Assembly (NCBI RefSeq): GCF_019511665.1
Contig: NZ_JAEUAW010000002.1
Coordinates: 124,001-188,000 of the forward strand
DNA: 64,000 nt
Origin: Microbacterium jejuense
Lineage (GTDB): Bacteria; Actinomycetota; Actinomycetes; Actinomycetales; Microbacteriaceae
Direction of reading: 5' to 3'
Under the pieces are notes generated by a model, which was given only the letters and a program-made list of their open reading frames with translations, did not search any database and was not told the origin of the DNA. Positions 51,909 to 60,766 of the stretch are shown here, piece after piece. Numbering within the stretch: the first letter of the stretch is position 1; each line of letters starts with the position of its first letter. The translations under genes and the position numbers were made by a program.

Positions 51909-53132
51909 ATGGACACCGCGCTCACCCGTACCCAGCTCGTGCGCTGGCGTGCCGCGATCTTCACGATCTTCTTCGTCACCGGCCTCGGCTTCGCGTCATG
52001 GGCGTCGCGTCTTCCGGCCGTCAAGCAGGACCTCGGCATCAACGATCTGCAGCTGGGCGTGCTGCTGTTCGTCAGCGGCGCGGCGTCGATCGTCGGCCTG
52101 TCGCTGGCCAACGTCATCGTGGCGCGCTGGGGCGCCCGGCGCGGCATGTTCGCGACGATCATCACGTTCGCCGCCGGCGGCCTGGTCGCCGGGCTGGGCG
52201 TCCAGTTCCTGCAGTCCTACGCAGTCGTGTGCGTGGCGATGGTGCTGATGGGCGTCGGCATGAGCGCCACCGACGTAATGATGAACGTCGAGGCGGCCGC
52301 CGTGGAGCAGTCGTTCGAGAAGACGCTCATGCCGCTCTTCCACGCGTTCTTCAGCCTCGGCACCGTCGCCGGCGCCGGCATCGGCATCGCGATGGCGGCC
52401 TGGAACGTCGGCGTCGCCTGGCACCTGTGGGGTGCTGCCGCCCTTGTGCTCATCGCCGGGCTCTTCTCGCTGACGGCCGTGCCGACGCGCGAGATCGTGC
52501 ACGACGACCCGACCACGAAGGTCTCGCGCCGCGACCGGTTCGCCGAGCTGCTGTCGGTGTGGCGCGACCCGCGCACCTACGCGATCGGCGCCATCATGCT
52601 CGGCATGGCGTTCGCCGAGGGCAGCGCGAACGACTGGCTGACGATCGCGATGGTCGACGGCCACGGCCAGACCGAGGCCGTCGGCGCGATCGCCCTCACG
52701 GTGTTCTCGGTGGCGATGACCGTCTTCCGCATCCTCGGCGGCCCGCTCGTCGATCGCATCGGCCGGGTCTGGACGCTGCGCGTCCTGTCGATCGCTGCGG
52801 GCGTCGGCCTGGTCATGTTCATCCTCGCCCCGAACCTGCCGGTGGCGTTCGTCGGCATCGCGCTGTGGGGCGCCGGCGCATCGCTCGGCTTCCCGCTCGG
52901 CATGTCGGCGGCCGCGGACGACCCGAAGAAGGCCGCGGCGTCGGTCTCGGCGGCGGCGACGATCGGCTACCTCGCGTTCCTGTGCGGCCCACCGGTGCTC
53001 GGCTGGATCAGCCACCAGATCGGCATCCTCGCGACGCTGTGGATCATCGTCGCCCTCATCGCGATGTCGGGCCTCGCCTCGGGCGCGGCCAAGCCGATCG
53101 CAGGGTCGAAGGTCGGCGCCGGCCACCACTGA
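51909..53132 (+). CDS. Major facilitator superfamily transporter
   Basis: A 407-residue protein with 12 predicted helices. The N-terminal half has FVTGLGFASWASRLPAVKQDLGINDLQLGVLLF and the second half AEGSANDWLTIAMVDGHG and FRILGGPLVDRIGR, matching the MFS loop motif. It resembles the YbjJ/sugar-related MFS subgroup; the cargo is not evident. TAGCCT lies exactly 6 nt before the ATG, so this start is preferred over a GTG at 51903 and the mRNA is probably leaderless. Controlled by the divergent LacI. Confidence 0.9.
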   Translation: MDTALTRTQLVRWRAAIFTIFFVTGLGFASWASRLPAVKQDLGINDLQLGVLLFVSGAASIVGLSLANVIVARWGARRGMFATIITFAAGGLVAGLGVQFLQSYAVVCVAMVLMGVGMSATDVMMNVEAAAVEQSFEKTLMPLFHAFFSLGTVAGAGIGIAMAAWNVGVAWHLWGAAALVLIAGLFSLTAVPTREIVHDDPTTKVSRRDRFAELLSVWRDPRTYAIGAIMLGMAFAEGSANDWLTIAMVDGHGQTEAVGAIALTVFSVAMTVFRILGGPLVDRIGRVWTLRVLSIAAGVGLVMFILAPNLPVAFVGIALWGAGASLGFPLGMSAAADDPKKAAASVSAAATIGYLAFLCGPPVLGWISHQIGILATLWIIVALIAMSGLASGAAKPIAGSKVGAGHH

Positions 53133-53153
53133 CCCGGACGCCCGGATCGACGG

Positions 53154-53173
53154 GATGCCGGGCCACCGGCATC
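53154..53173. terminator. Hairpin between convergent MFS and ParA-like genes
   Basis: GATGCCGG-GCCA-CCGGCATC forms an 8-bp stem with a 4-nt loop in the 78-nt convergent gap. No U-run is present. Confidence 0.5.
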
Positions 53174-53210
53174 GCGAGACCAGGGATTCAGACGGCGCGC
53201 GCCGCCGGGG

Positions 53211-54524
53211 TCAGAGCCGGTCGGCCACCGTCGCCGCGACCGTGAGCCACGCGTCGCGGGTCTCGGGCGCGAGCGCGTCGAAGTCGATGGGGCCGCCGTC
53301 GACCAGCGAGGGGTCGAACGGCGCCTTCACGACCGCCGACGTGACCTGCTCGAAGTGCTGAGCCAGTCGCGCCTCGAGGGCGCGGTCGGGCCGCGAGGAG
53401 GGAGCGGTGAGCACCGTGACGGCCTCGTCGATCTTGCGGCCGAAGCCCTTCTCGCGAAGGCCGTCGAGCAGCCACGCGGCGCTGGCGGCGGTGTCTTCGC
53501 GGACGGTCGACACGATGACGAGCTGGTCGGCGGCGGCGACGGCGGCGACCCAGTTCGAGGCGCGCATGTTGTTGCCGGTGTCGACGATCATGAGGCGGTA
53601 GTAGCGGCGCAGCAGCGCGTGCAGCCGGTCGAAAGCGGCCGAGTCGATCGTCGACGAGGCGGCGGCGTCCTCGTCGGACGCGAGGACGTCGAAGCGGGCG
53701 TCGACCTGCGTGCGCACGTAGTGGTCGAGGGCCGCGAGGCTCGAGCCGCGGAAGTTCGAGGACTCGTCGAGCTCTTCGAGCAGGTCGACGGCGGTGCGGT
53801 GGTGGGGCGCGTTCTGCGCGCGCCAGCCCAGCGTGCCGCGGGTCTCGTTGTTGTCCCACGCGAGGGTGGCACCGCCGCGCAGCGTGCCGAACGTCGCGGC
53901 CAGCAGCAGGGTGCTGGTCGTCTTGTGCGCACCGCCCTTCGGGTTCAGCACGACGATCGTGCGGGGCGCGTCGAGGCGGCGCTGGACCCGCTTCTCGCGG
54001 TCGAGCCGCGAGCGCTCGGCACGACCCGGCGCCGGCGAGATCAGCCCGCCGGTCGCACGCCGCACGGCCGCCTGCCAGCCCTCGGTCGCCCGCGGGCGCG
54101 CGCTGGCCGCGCGTGACTCGAGCAGGTCCTGCACGGTGGGCCGCGCCTCGGGAGCCGGCGCCGGGGGCGCCGTCTCCGGCGACACGGCGGCGGCTGCGGC
54201 AGAGACGGGCGTGGGTGCGGTGACGGATGCCGTCGACACGGGCGCGACGCCGGCGTCGTCGGTGGTGACGGCGGCGGCCTCGAGCTCTTCGGCGAACGTC
54301 CCGTCGGGGTGGACCACCAGGGGCCAGCGCGAGGAGCCCTCGACGAGGGTGGCGTGCGCGGGCTCTCCGGCGGATGCCGCGAGCTGGCGGATCTCTTCGA
54401 CCACGCGGTCGCGCAGGGCGAGGGTGTCGGGGGCGACGACCTCCGCCACTTCGCTGCCGACGTGGACTTGGGCGACGGTGCTGGACAGGATGTGCACGGT
54501 CGCGTCGGGCAGACGTGAGTTCAT
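53211..54524 (-). CDS. ParA/MinD-like ATPase, ESX-associated type
   Basis: The 437-residue protein has an N-terminal domain of about 90 residues (ATVHILSSTVAQVHVG), a Pro/Ala/Ser/Thr-rich linker, then a MinD/ParA ATPase with the deviant Walker A LNPKGGAHKT at residues 193-202 and LMIVDTGNNM as Walker B. The layout resembles actinobacterial MinD-like proteins near type VII secretion systems (EspI-like), but no ESX gene is visible. GGAGAGAA before the ATG at 54524 fixes the start. Role in localisation or secretion is inference. Confidence 0.82.
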   Translation of the reverse strand: MNSRLPDATVHILSSTVAQVHVGSEVAEVVAPDTLALRDRVVEEIRQLAASAGEPAHATLVEGSSRWPLVVHPDGTFAEELEAAAVTTDDAGVAPVSTASVTAPTPVSAAAAAVSPETAPPAPAPEARPTVQDLLESRAASARPRATEGWQAAVRRATGGLISPAPGRAERSRLDREKRVQRRLDAPRTIVVLNPKGGAHKTTSTLLLAATFGTLRGGATLAWDNNETRGTLGWRAQNAPHHRTAVDLLEELDESSNFRGSSLAALDHYVRTQVDARFDVLASDEDAAASSTIDSAAFDRLHALLRRYYRLMIVDTGNNMRASNWVAAVAAADQLVIVSTVREDTAASAAWLLDGLREKGFGRKIDEAVTVLTAPSSRPDRALEARLAQHFEQVTSAVVKAPFDPSLVDGGPIDFDALAPETRDAWLTVAATVADRL

Positions 54525-54741
54525 CGGTTCTCTCCGGGCGATGGGGCATAGGAGCCGGGTACTGGGGCCCGCGGCAGAGAGCGGGCGGTGACGGGCACCG
54601 GACCCGTCAGGATCGCAGCGTCGACCGTCGTCGCGCATGCGACACGAGTTCACGCTAACCGACGAGCCTGCAGGCAAGCTGAGGCGCGGCCGACAGACGC
54701 CAGGCCGCCGGCAGCGCCGGGGCGCGGGCTAGGCTCTTCGG

Positions 54742-55437
54742 GTGCGTCTCGTCATCGCCCGCTGCTCCGTCGACTACACCGGGCGGCTCAACGCCCACCT
54801 GCCCCTCGCGACCCGCCTGCTGGTGCACAAGGGCGACGGCTCGCTGCTGGTGCACTCCGACGGGGGCTCGTACAAGCCGCTCAACTGGATGAGCCCGCCG
54901 TGCCGGCTCGACGTCGAGATCCCCGACGAGGAGTCCGCGTCGGCCGGCGTCGTCGAGCACTGGCGCGTGACCCACGCCAAGACCGGCGATGCGCTGCTCG
55001 TGCGCATCTACGAGGTGCTGCACGACTCGTCGCACGAGCTCGGTCTCGATCCCGGCCTGCAGAAGGACGGCGTCGAAGCCGACCTGCAGCGCCTGCTCGC
55101 GGAGCAGGTCGACGTGATCGGCGAGAACCTGACGCTCGTGCGCCGCGAGTTCCCGACCGCGATCGGCCCGGTCGACCTGCTGCTGCGCGACCCGGCGGGC
55201 GGCACGATCGCCGTCGAGGTCAAGCGCCGCGGCGACATCGACGGCGTCGAGCAGCTCACCCGCTACCTCGAGCTCCTCGGACGCGACCCGCACCTGGCCC
55301 CGGTGACCGGCGTGTTCGCCGCACAGGAGATCAAGCCGCAGGCGAAGGTGCTGGCCGCCGACCGCGGCATCCGCTGCGTCACGCTCGACTACGAGGGCAT
55401 GAAGGGCATCGAGTCCGGGGCGCCGCGCCTGTTCTGA
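54742..55437 (+). CDS. nucS: Mismatch-specific endonuclease NucS/EndoMS
   Basis: This 231-residue protein matches NucS along its length: [37 protein letters not shown] in the DNA-binding domain, and the nuclease core with Asp145 (GPVDLLL) and Glu159/Lys161 (AVEVKRR), a PD-(D/E)xK site. QLTRYLELL and a C-terminal beta-clamp-type tail (GAPRLF) follow. It cleaves mismatched DNA in actinobacteria lacking MutS/MutL. TAGGCT lies exactly 6 nt before the GTG, so the transcript is probably leaderless. Confidence 0.96.
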   Translation: MRLVIARCSVDYTGRLNAHLPLATRLLVHKGDGSLLVHSDGGSYKPLNWMSPPCRLDVEIPDEESASAGVVEHWRVTHAKTGDALLVRIYEVLHDSSHELGLDPGLQKDGVEADLQRLLAEQVDVIGENLTLVRREFPTAIGPVDLLLRDPAGGTIAVEVKRRGDIDGVEQLTRYLELLGRDPHLAPVTGVFAAQEIKPQAKVLAADRGIRCVTLDYEGMKGIESGAPRLF

Positions 55438-55443
55438 CGTCCC

Positions 55444-55926
55444 TCACCCGACGATCTGGTACGCGCCGTCGGCCGGGTCGACGATGACGCGGAACGTCTC
55501 TCCGAGCGCGGCGATGCGGCTCTCGGTGCTGCGGTGGGTCATCTCGAACTCCGGCACGTCCGGCCCACTGACCCGCACCGTCACCTCGACGCCGGTCTCT
55601 TCGCCGATGGCGGCGGGCCGGGCGGCGATCACCTCCGCCGTCGCGGGCCGCCCGTTGCGCGCAAGACGGTGCACGCGCCGTTGCATGCGCGCGGTCGACA
55701 CCATCGAGAGGACGCCGAAACCGCCCGAGATCACGAGGATCGCGATGCCGCCGATGAGGGTCGGAAGCTCGAAGGCACCCGCGAGCGCCACCACGACGAT
55801 CAGCGCCGGCCCGAGCAGCAGCAGGACGACTCCCCCGACGTAGCTGCCGGCGCGGGCGACGGGTCCCTTCGGGATCACCTGCTGGAAGTTGCCGTCCTGG
55901 GCCATCCAGAGCTCATCGGGCTTCAT
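55444..55926 (-). CDS. Small membrane protein, hypothetical
   Basis: This 160-residue protein has two hydrophobic helices near the N-terminus (AGSYVGGVVLLLLGPALIVVVALAG and LPTLIGGIAILVISGGFGVLSM) and a soluble C-terminal domain of about 85 residues (GRPATAEVIAARPAAIGEETGVEVTVRVSGPD), similar in style to DUF3592 domains. The ATG at 55926 follows TAGCGT by 7 nt. It is tail to tail with nucS, 6 nt apart. Function unknown. Confidence 0.7.
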   Translation of the reverse strand: MKPDELWMAQDGNFQQVIPKGPVARAGSYVGGVVLLLLGPALIVVVALAGAFELPTLIGGIAILVISGGFGVLSMVSTARMQRRVHRLARNGRPATAEVIAARPAAIGEETGVEVTVRVSGPDVPEFEMTHRSTESRIAALGETFRVIVDPADGAYQIVG

Positions 55927-55978
55927 TCCGCTCACGCTACTCCTGGGCGGGCTCCCGGCGCCCAACCTCTTGACGGCA

Positions 55979-56020
55979 TGCACTCACAGGTGCATTATTG
56001 CACTTGTCAGTGCAATAATG
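55979..56020. promoter_or_regulatory. Tandem palindromic operators upstream of the 56041 gene
   Basis: ATGCAC-N6-GTGCAT (55979-55996) overlaps a perfect 12-bp-arm palindrome CATTATTGCACT-TGTC-AGTGCAATAATG (55993-56020), which ends 20 nt before the start codon. Such size and symmetry imply a dimeric repressor site. No regulator gene adjoins it. Confidence 0.7.
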
Positions 56021-56040
56021 GCGTTCGAGAGGAGCTCCCC

Positions 56041-56481
56041 ATGGACGACGCGACGCAGCCCGGCCAGGGCGCTGTCCCCCAGGCCGACCTGAAGACGCTC
56101 GACAGGCTCGTCGGCACCTGGTCGGTGTCGGGCGAGGCCGAAGGAACCGTGAGGTACGAGTGGGCGGAGGGCGGGTTCTTCCTCTTCCAGCACGTCGACC
56201 TCGGCGGCAACCGGGGGCTGGAGATCATCGGGCACGAGCAGAAGTACGGCGAGCAGCCGAGCGTCGACATCCGGTCGCGCTACTACGGCTTCTCCGAGGG
56301 CGAGACGCTCGAGTACACGTACGAGATCGCGGGCGACACCCTCACCATATGGAGCGGCGGCCGGGGCTCGCCCGCGTACTACGAGGGCACGTTCAGCGCG
56401 GACGGCGACACCCTGACGGGGGCGTGGCACTACCCCGGCGGAGGCGGCTACTCCACCGTGTCCCGGCGAATCAGCGACTGA
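56041..56481 (+). CDS. Small beta-rich protein, DUF1579-like
   Basis: This 146-residue cytoplasmic protein begins MDDATQPGQG and then LKTLDRLVGTWSVSGEAEGTVRYEWAEGGFFLFQHVDL, a pattern of short lipocalin-like proteins of the DUF1579 type. GAGAGGAG precedes the ATG. Its promoter carries striking palindromes, so it is tightly regulated. Ligand and function are unknown. Confidence 0.7.
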   Translation: MDDATQPGQGAVPQADLKTLDRLVGTWSVSGEAEGTVRYEWAEGGFFLFQHVDLGGNRGLEIIGHEQKYGEQPSVDIRSRYYGFSEGETLEYTYEIAGDTLTIWSGGRGSPAYYEGTFSADGDTLTGAWHYPGGGGYSTVSRRISD

Positions 56482-56514
56482 TCCGCGACGACCTCTCTTG
56501 TGTCCTGTCCTGCT

Positions 56515-56530
56515 GACAGTACATACTGTC
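56515..56530. promoter_or_regulatory. Palindromic operator of the GH106/MarR operon
   Basis: GACAGTA-CA-TACTGTC, 16 bp and near-perfect symmetry, lies 31 nt before the hydrolase start. CATACT within it (56522-56527) could be the -10 box. The MarR-type regulator encoded downstream is the likely binder. Confidence 0.6.
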
Positions 56531-56561
56531 GCCAAGACGGTTCTTGAGAGGATGCCGCGCA

Positions 56562-59498
56562 ATGACGCTCGACGACTTCCGGCGTGAGATCGCCGACCCC
56601 GCGATCGAATTCCGTCCCGAGCTGCGCTGGTGGCTCGCGGAGGGCCTGCACACCGACGCGACGCTGCGTCGCGAGATCGACGACGCGCACCGGCTGGGCT
56701 TCGGCGGGATGGAGTTCCTTGCGATGGACGAGGGGGCCATCGACCACGCGCGGTACGGCTGGGGTGCCGAGGAATGGGTCCACGACTCGCAGGTGGTCGT
56801 CGAAGAGACCACGCGCCGCGGCATGTCGGTGAGCTTCACGTCGGGCACCAACTGGTCCAACGCGAACCTTCCGACGATCGACCCCGACCAGCGTGCCGCA
56901 GCACAGGAGCTCGACGTCGTGCACGAGACGCTGGCCGCCGGGCAGTCGCGCTCCGGCGCCCTCCCCCGCATCGACCTCGACGCGCCCATCGCCGAGACGA
57001 CGCTCCCGGGTCATCGCGGCACCGTCCGCGACCAGCACCTCGCGGCCGTCGTCGCCGCACGCGTCTCCGGCGAGGGGCTGCTGGATGCGGCATCCCTCAC
57101 GGATCTCACCGCGCGCGTCGACGGCGAGACCCTCGAGTGGACCGCGCCCGCCGACCCCGAGGGCGGCGAGTGGCGCCTGTTCACCTACTGGGTGCACGGC
57201 ACCGGGCAGACGGCATCCCCGTCGGCGAGCGTCAACTACACCGTCAACTACCTCGATCGCGACGGAGTGGACGCCGTCATCGCCTACTGGGACGAGGTCG
57301 TCCTCACCCCCGCGCTGCGGGAGCAGATCGCGCAGAACCCGCGCACGCAGATGTACATGGACTCGCTCGAGCTGTCGACGTACGGCGCGGGCGGCATGTT
57401 CTGGGGCTTCACCGTGGCCGACGAGTTCCGCGCACGCCGTGGCTACGACATCGTGCCGTGGCTGCCGTTCCTCACGCGCCAGGCGCCGTTCATGGCGGTC
57501 TCGACCGTCTACGACCACCAGCCGGCCGACGAGGGCGACGGCGTCACGGTCGACAAGGTGCGCTTCGACTACGTGCGCACGCTCACCGACCTCTACATCG
57601 AGAACATGCTGCGCCCGTTCGCCGCGTTCCTGCACGAGGTGGGCATGACCCTGCGCGCCGAGATCAGCTACGGCCTGCCGTTCGAGCTGACCCGTCCGGG
57701 TCCGGAGGTCGACGGCATCGAGACGGAGTCGCTCGAGTTCGGCGCTCAGATCGACGCGTACCGGCTGATGGCGGGCCCCGCGCACCTGTTCGGCAAGCAG
57801 TACTCGTCCGAGACCGGGGCGACCACGCGCAACCACATGCTCGACCACCGCTTCTACGACCAGATCATCGCGACGCAGCTCGCGGCCGGCATCACGAAGA
57901 CCGTGCTGCACGGCTGGGCGAGTCCCGCCGGGGCCGAGGGCGTCACCGAGTGGCCCGGCCACGAGGGCATGTGGCCGATGTTCTCGGAGCGATTCGACAC
58001 GCGCCAGCCGGGGTCGCAGTTCTACCCGCTGTGGACGGCGGCGATCGGCCGCCTGCAGTACGCCCTGCGCCGTGGGCGTCCGCGCATCGACGTCGGGATC
58101 CTGCGCACCGACCACTTCACCGACAACCTCATCGGCATGGCCCTGATCGGCCCCGACGGCGAGCGCATCCCCGACGAGGTCGCCTACGGCACGATGTGGA
58201 TGCGCGACCGCCAGAACCACTGGTGGCAGGACCTCGGCATGCAGGACGCCGGGATCACCTACGAGTTCTTCGACGGCTCCCTGCTGCTGCGTGACGACGT
58301 GTCGTTCGACGGTGACGAGGTGCAGCCCTCCGGGCCCGGTTACCGCGCCCTCCTCGTGTACCAGAGCACGCTCGACGCCGATGTCGCCGCGCACCTGCTC
58401 GCGTGGGCCCGGCGCGGACTGCGGCTCGTGATCGTCGACGGCGCACGCGAGCTCGAGTCGCTGCTGGCCGGGCGGTTCCGCACGCACGAGGTGGCGGCAT
58501 CCACCACTCCCGGTCTCGACGGCCGCGACGACGAGCTCGCCGCGATCATGACGGAACTGCGGGGAATGCCGGGCGTCCGCGTCGCAGCGCCGTCCGGCGT
58601 GGTCGCCGCCCTGGACGACCTCGGCGCCGGCGGTCGTGCACGGTTCGTCGACGACGACCCGCATGTGCTCACGCACCTGCGCGAGGACGCCGGGCTGGCC
58701 GTGCTCTACGCCTACCACTTCCTCTACGAGACCACCGAGCCCACGACCGTCCGGATCGCGCTCGACGGCACCGGGTCGGCCCACCGCCTCGACCCGTGGA
58801 CGGGCGCCCTGCGCCCGCACCGCGGCGCGACGACAGCGGGCGACCGCACCGTCATCGAGCTGACGCTCGCCCCGGGCGAGGTCGCGGTGGTCGTGCTGGA
58901 CCGTTCGGCGGCACCGCAGGACTCCGCCGCTTCGGCGCCGGTCGAGGTTGCGCGCGCCGAGGTGTGGCGCCTCGCGGTCGAGAGCTGGGACGCCGGCGAG
59001 CCCGAGGTGCTGACCGAGGATCGCGGCCTCGGCTACGAGACGCGCGAGGTGCGTCCGACCACCGCGGTCACCCGCATCGACGCCGGAGAGGTCACCCTGA
59101 AGCCCTGGTCGCTCCTCGACGCCGTCGGCCCCGACGTGTCGGGCGTCGGTGAATACAGGGCGAGCCTCACCGTCCCCGAGCTCGCGGCCGGAGCGCGCTA
59201 CGTCCTCGACCTCGGCTCGACCGGCGGCGGCCTCGGCTCGGTGCGCATCGGCGACGGACCCGAGCGCGGCTTCGACACGGCGCATCCCGTGGTCGACGTG
59301 ACCGCCGATCTGCGCGCGGGCGGCAACGACGTCGTCGTGCGCGTCTCGAGCTCGCTCAACAACCGCCTGCGCGCCCGCGGCTACTATGAGCGCGTCCCCG
59401 ACATCGGGGCGCAGCTGACAGGCGAGGAGCGCATGCAGCACGCGATCGTGCGCGAGTACGGCCTCCTCGGCCCGGTCCGGCTGCTGCGCGAGGACTGA
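56562..59498 (+). CDS. Glycoside hydrolase family 106-like protein, putative alpha-L-rhamnosidase
   Basis: This 978-residue protein has no signal peptide. It starts with a barrel-type region (FRPELRWWLAEGLHTDATLRREIDDAHRLGFGGMEFL), then MFWGFTVADEFRARRGYDI, LRAEISYGLPFEL and HLFGKQYSSETGATTRNHMLDHRFYDQIIATQLAAGITKTVLHGW. These match GH106-type rhamnosidases and their relatives. The C-terminus has a jelly-roll (LDLGSTGGGLGSVRIGDGPERGF). It would release rhamnose from plant oligosaccharides. AGAGG lies 10 nt before the ATG. It is followed by a MarR gene, so it forms a separate regulon from the RpiR locus. Confidence 0.78.
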   Translation: MTLDDFRREIADPAIEFRPELRWWLAEGLHTDATLRREIDDAHRLGFGGMEFLAMDEGAIDHARYGWGAEEWVHDSQVVVEETTRRGMSVSFTSGTNWSNANLPTIDPDQRAAAQELDVVHETLAAGQSRSGALPRIDLDAPIAETTLPGHRGTVRDQHLAAVVAARVSGEGLLDAASLTDLTARVDGETLEWTAPADPEGGEWRLFTYWVHGTGQTASPSASVNYTVNYLDRDGVDAVIAYWDEVVLTPALREQIAQNPRTQMYMDSLELSTYGAGGMFWGFTVADEFRARRGYDIVPWLPFLTRQAPFMAVSTVYDHQPADEGDGVTVDKVRFDYVRTLTDLYIENMLRPFAAFLHEVGMTLRAEISYGLPFELTRPGPEVDGIETESLEFGAQIDAYRLMAGPAHLFGKQYSSETGATTRNHMLDHRFYDQIIATQLAAGITKTVLHGWASPAGAEGVTEWPGHEGMWPMFSERFDTRQPGSQFYPLWTAAIGRLQYALRRGRPRIDVGILRTDHFTDNLIGMALIGPDGERIPDEVAYGTMWMRDRQNHWWQDLGMQDAGITYEFFDGSLLLRDDVSFDGDEVQPSGPGYRALLVYQSTLDADVAAHLLAWARRGLRLVIVDGARELESLLAGRFRTHEVAASTTPGLDGRDDELAAIMTELRGMPGVRVAAPSGVVAALDDLGAGGRARFVDDDPHVLTHLREDAGLAVLYAYHFLYETTEPTTVRIALDGTGSAHRLDPWTGALRPHRGATTAGDRTVIELTLAPGEVAVVVLDRSAAPQDSAASAPVEVARAEVWRLAVESWDAGEPEVLTEDRGLGYETREVRPTTAVTRIDAGEVTLKPWSLLDAVGPDVSGVGEYRASLTVPELAAGARYVLDLGSTGGGLGSVRIGDGPERGFDTAHPVVDVTADLRAGGNDVVVRVSSSLNNRLRARGYYERVPDIGAQLTGEERMQHAIVREYGLLGPVRLLRED

Positions 59499-59532
59499 GC
59501 GCACCAGGACCGCCGACAGGAACGAGAGCACG

Positions 59533-60051
59533 ATGGCCCGAGGCGACCTCGACACCGACGCCTCCGCCGACCTGAGCCCGGTGATCGCCCCTGACCCGCT
59601 CGACCTGCGGCTGTCGCTCGCGTCGATCGTGCACTGGGCCGACAGCACGGCGGTTCGGCGCGACGTCATGGCGAGGGTCGCGTTCCCGGTCGACGACATG
59701 GGGATGTTCCTCGTCGTCAACCAGCTGTCGTACAACGGCGCCATGCGGCCGGTCGAGCTGTCGCTCGCGCTGGGCATGACGGCCACCAACATGAGCAAGA
59801 TCGTCGGCCGGCTGGTGCAGGCGGGGCTCGTCGTGCGGGTGCCGGCACCCGACGACGACCGTGGTGTGCTGGTGGCGCTGTCGGACGACGGACGGATCAT
59901 CGGCGGGCGCATCATGGCGGTCGCCGAGGCGAACCTGCGCGTCGTGCTCGCCGACTGGTCGCCCGCCGAGGTCGATGAGCTCAGGCGCACGATGGCGCGG
60001 CTCGCCCGCGTGCACCGCTCCGTCTCGGAGCGGCGGGCCGGCGCGCCGTAG
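59533..60051 (+). CDS. MarR-family transcriptional regulator
   Basis: This 172-residue protein has a MarR winged HTH: MRPVELSLALGMTATNMSKIVGRLVQAGLVVRVPAPDDDRGVLVALSDDG, with the DDR wing. Flanking helices form the dimer domain. AGGAACGAG precedes the ATG. It lies 34 nt after the GH106-like gene on the same strand and probably represses that operon through the palindrome at 56515-56530. Its stop codon provides the first three bases of the TAGGCT box of the next gene. Confidence 0.9.
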   Translation: MARGDLDTDASADLSPVIAPDPLDLRLSLASIVHWADSTAVRRDVMARVAFPVDDMGMFLVVNQLSYNGAMRPVELSLALGMTATNMSKIVGRLVQAGLVVRVPAPDDDRGVLVALSDDGRIIGGRIMAVAEANLRVVLADWSPAEVDELRRTMARLARVHRSVSERRAGAP

Positions 60052-60061
60052 GCTGGAAGGC

Positions 60062-60766
60062 ATGCCGAGCCGATCGCCGTGGACATGCATCCTGTGGGAC
60101 GTCGACGGCACGATCGTCGACGCGTCAGAGGGGATCCTCCGCCGCCTCACGATCGCGCTCGAGCACTTCGGCAAGCGTCCTCCGACGCGTGCCGAGCTGG
60201 TCCACTGGATCGGCCCGCCCATGTTCGAGTCGTTCCAGGTGAACGTCGGCATGACGCCCGAGCAGGCGGCCGAGGCCGTCACCTTCTACCGGGGCCTCAA
60301 CAAGTCCGAAGGGTATTCCGCGGGCGCCAGGCTCTTCCCGGGCATCGGCGAGTTGATCCGGGATGCCGCGGCCGCCGGCATCCCGCAGGCCACCGCCAGT
60401 TCGAAGCCCGAGGTGCAGGTCGTGGCGCTCATGGATCACTTCGACCTGTCGACCTCGTTCATCTCCATCGTCGGCGCGACGCCCGACGAGAGGACCCTCA
60501 GCAGCAAGTCCGATGTCGTGGCCGAGGCTCTCCGCCGTCTGCAGGCGGCCGGCGTCGACACGGGCCGCCCGGTGCTCGTCGGCGACCGGCACCACGACGT
60601 CGAGGGGGCCGCCGAGCACGGCGTGCCCGTGATCTTCGTGCGCTGGGGATTCAGCTGGCCCCACGAGTCCGAGGGCGCTCAGGCGGTCGTCGACGACGTG
60701 GACCAGCTGCGCGCACTGCTGCTGTTCGGCGATGCCGCCGACCCGCACGAGGGCGCGGATGACTGA
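60062..60766 (+). CDS. HAD-family phosphatase, phosphoglycolate phosphatase-like
   Basis: This 234-residue protein carries the HAD motifs: I, ILWDVDGTIVDAS with Asp nucleophile; II, the Ser/Thr in ATASSKP; III, the Lys in LSSKSDVV; and IV, VLVGDRHHDVEGA. The inserted helical cap after motif I is the Gph/PGMB type. It hydrolyses a small phosphate ester. TAGGCT (60049-60054) stands 7 nt before the ATG, so an internal leaderless promoter is likely. It overlaps the next gene by 8 nt. Confidence 0.9.
   Translation: MPSRSPWTCILWDVDGTIVDASEGILRRLTIALEHFGKRPPTRAELVHWIGPPMFESFQVNVGMTPEQAAEAVTFYRGLNKSEGYSAGARLFPGIGELIRDAAAAGIPQATASSKPEVQVVALMDHFDLSTSFISIVGATPDERTLSSKSDVVAEALRRLQAAGVDTGRPVLVGDRHHDVEGAAEHGVPVIFVRWGFSWPHESEGAQAVVDDVDQLRALLLFGDAADPHEGADD

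Noticed and set aside
56448..60086. A 1212-codon open frame on the minus strand
   Set aside because: It is antisense to the GH106-like gene and MarR gene; composition is typical of a complementary frame in high-GC DNA and no motif is visible.
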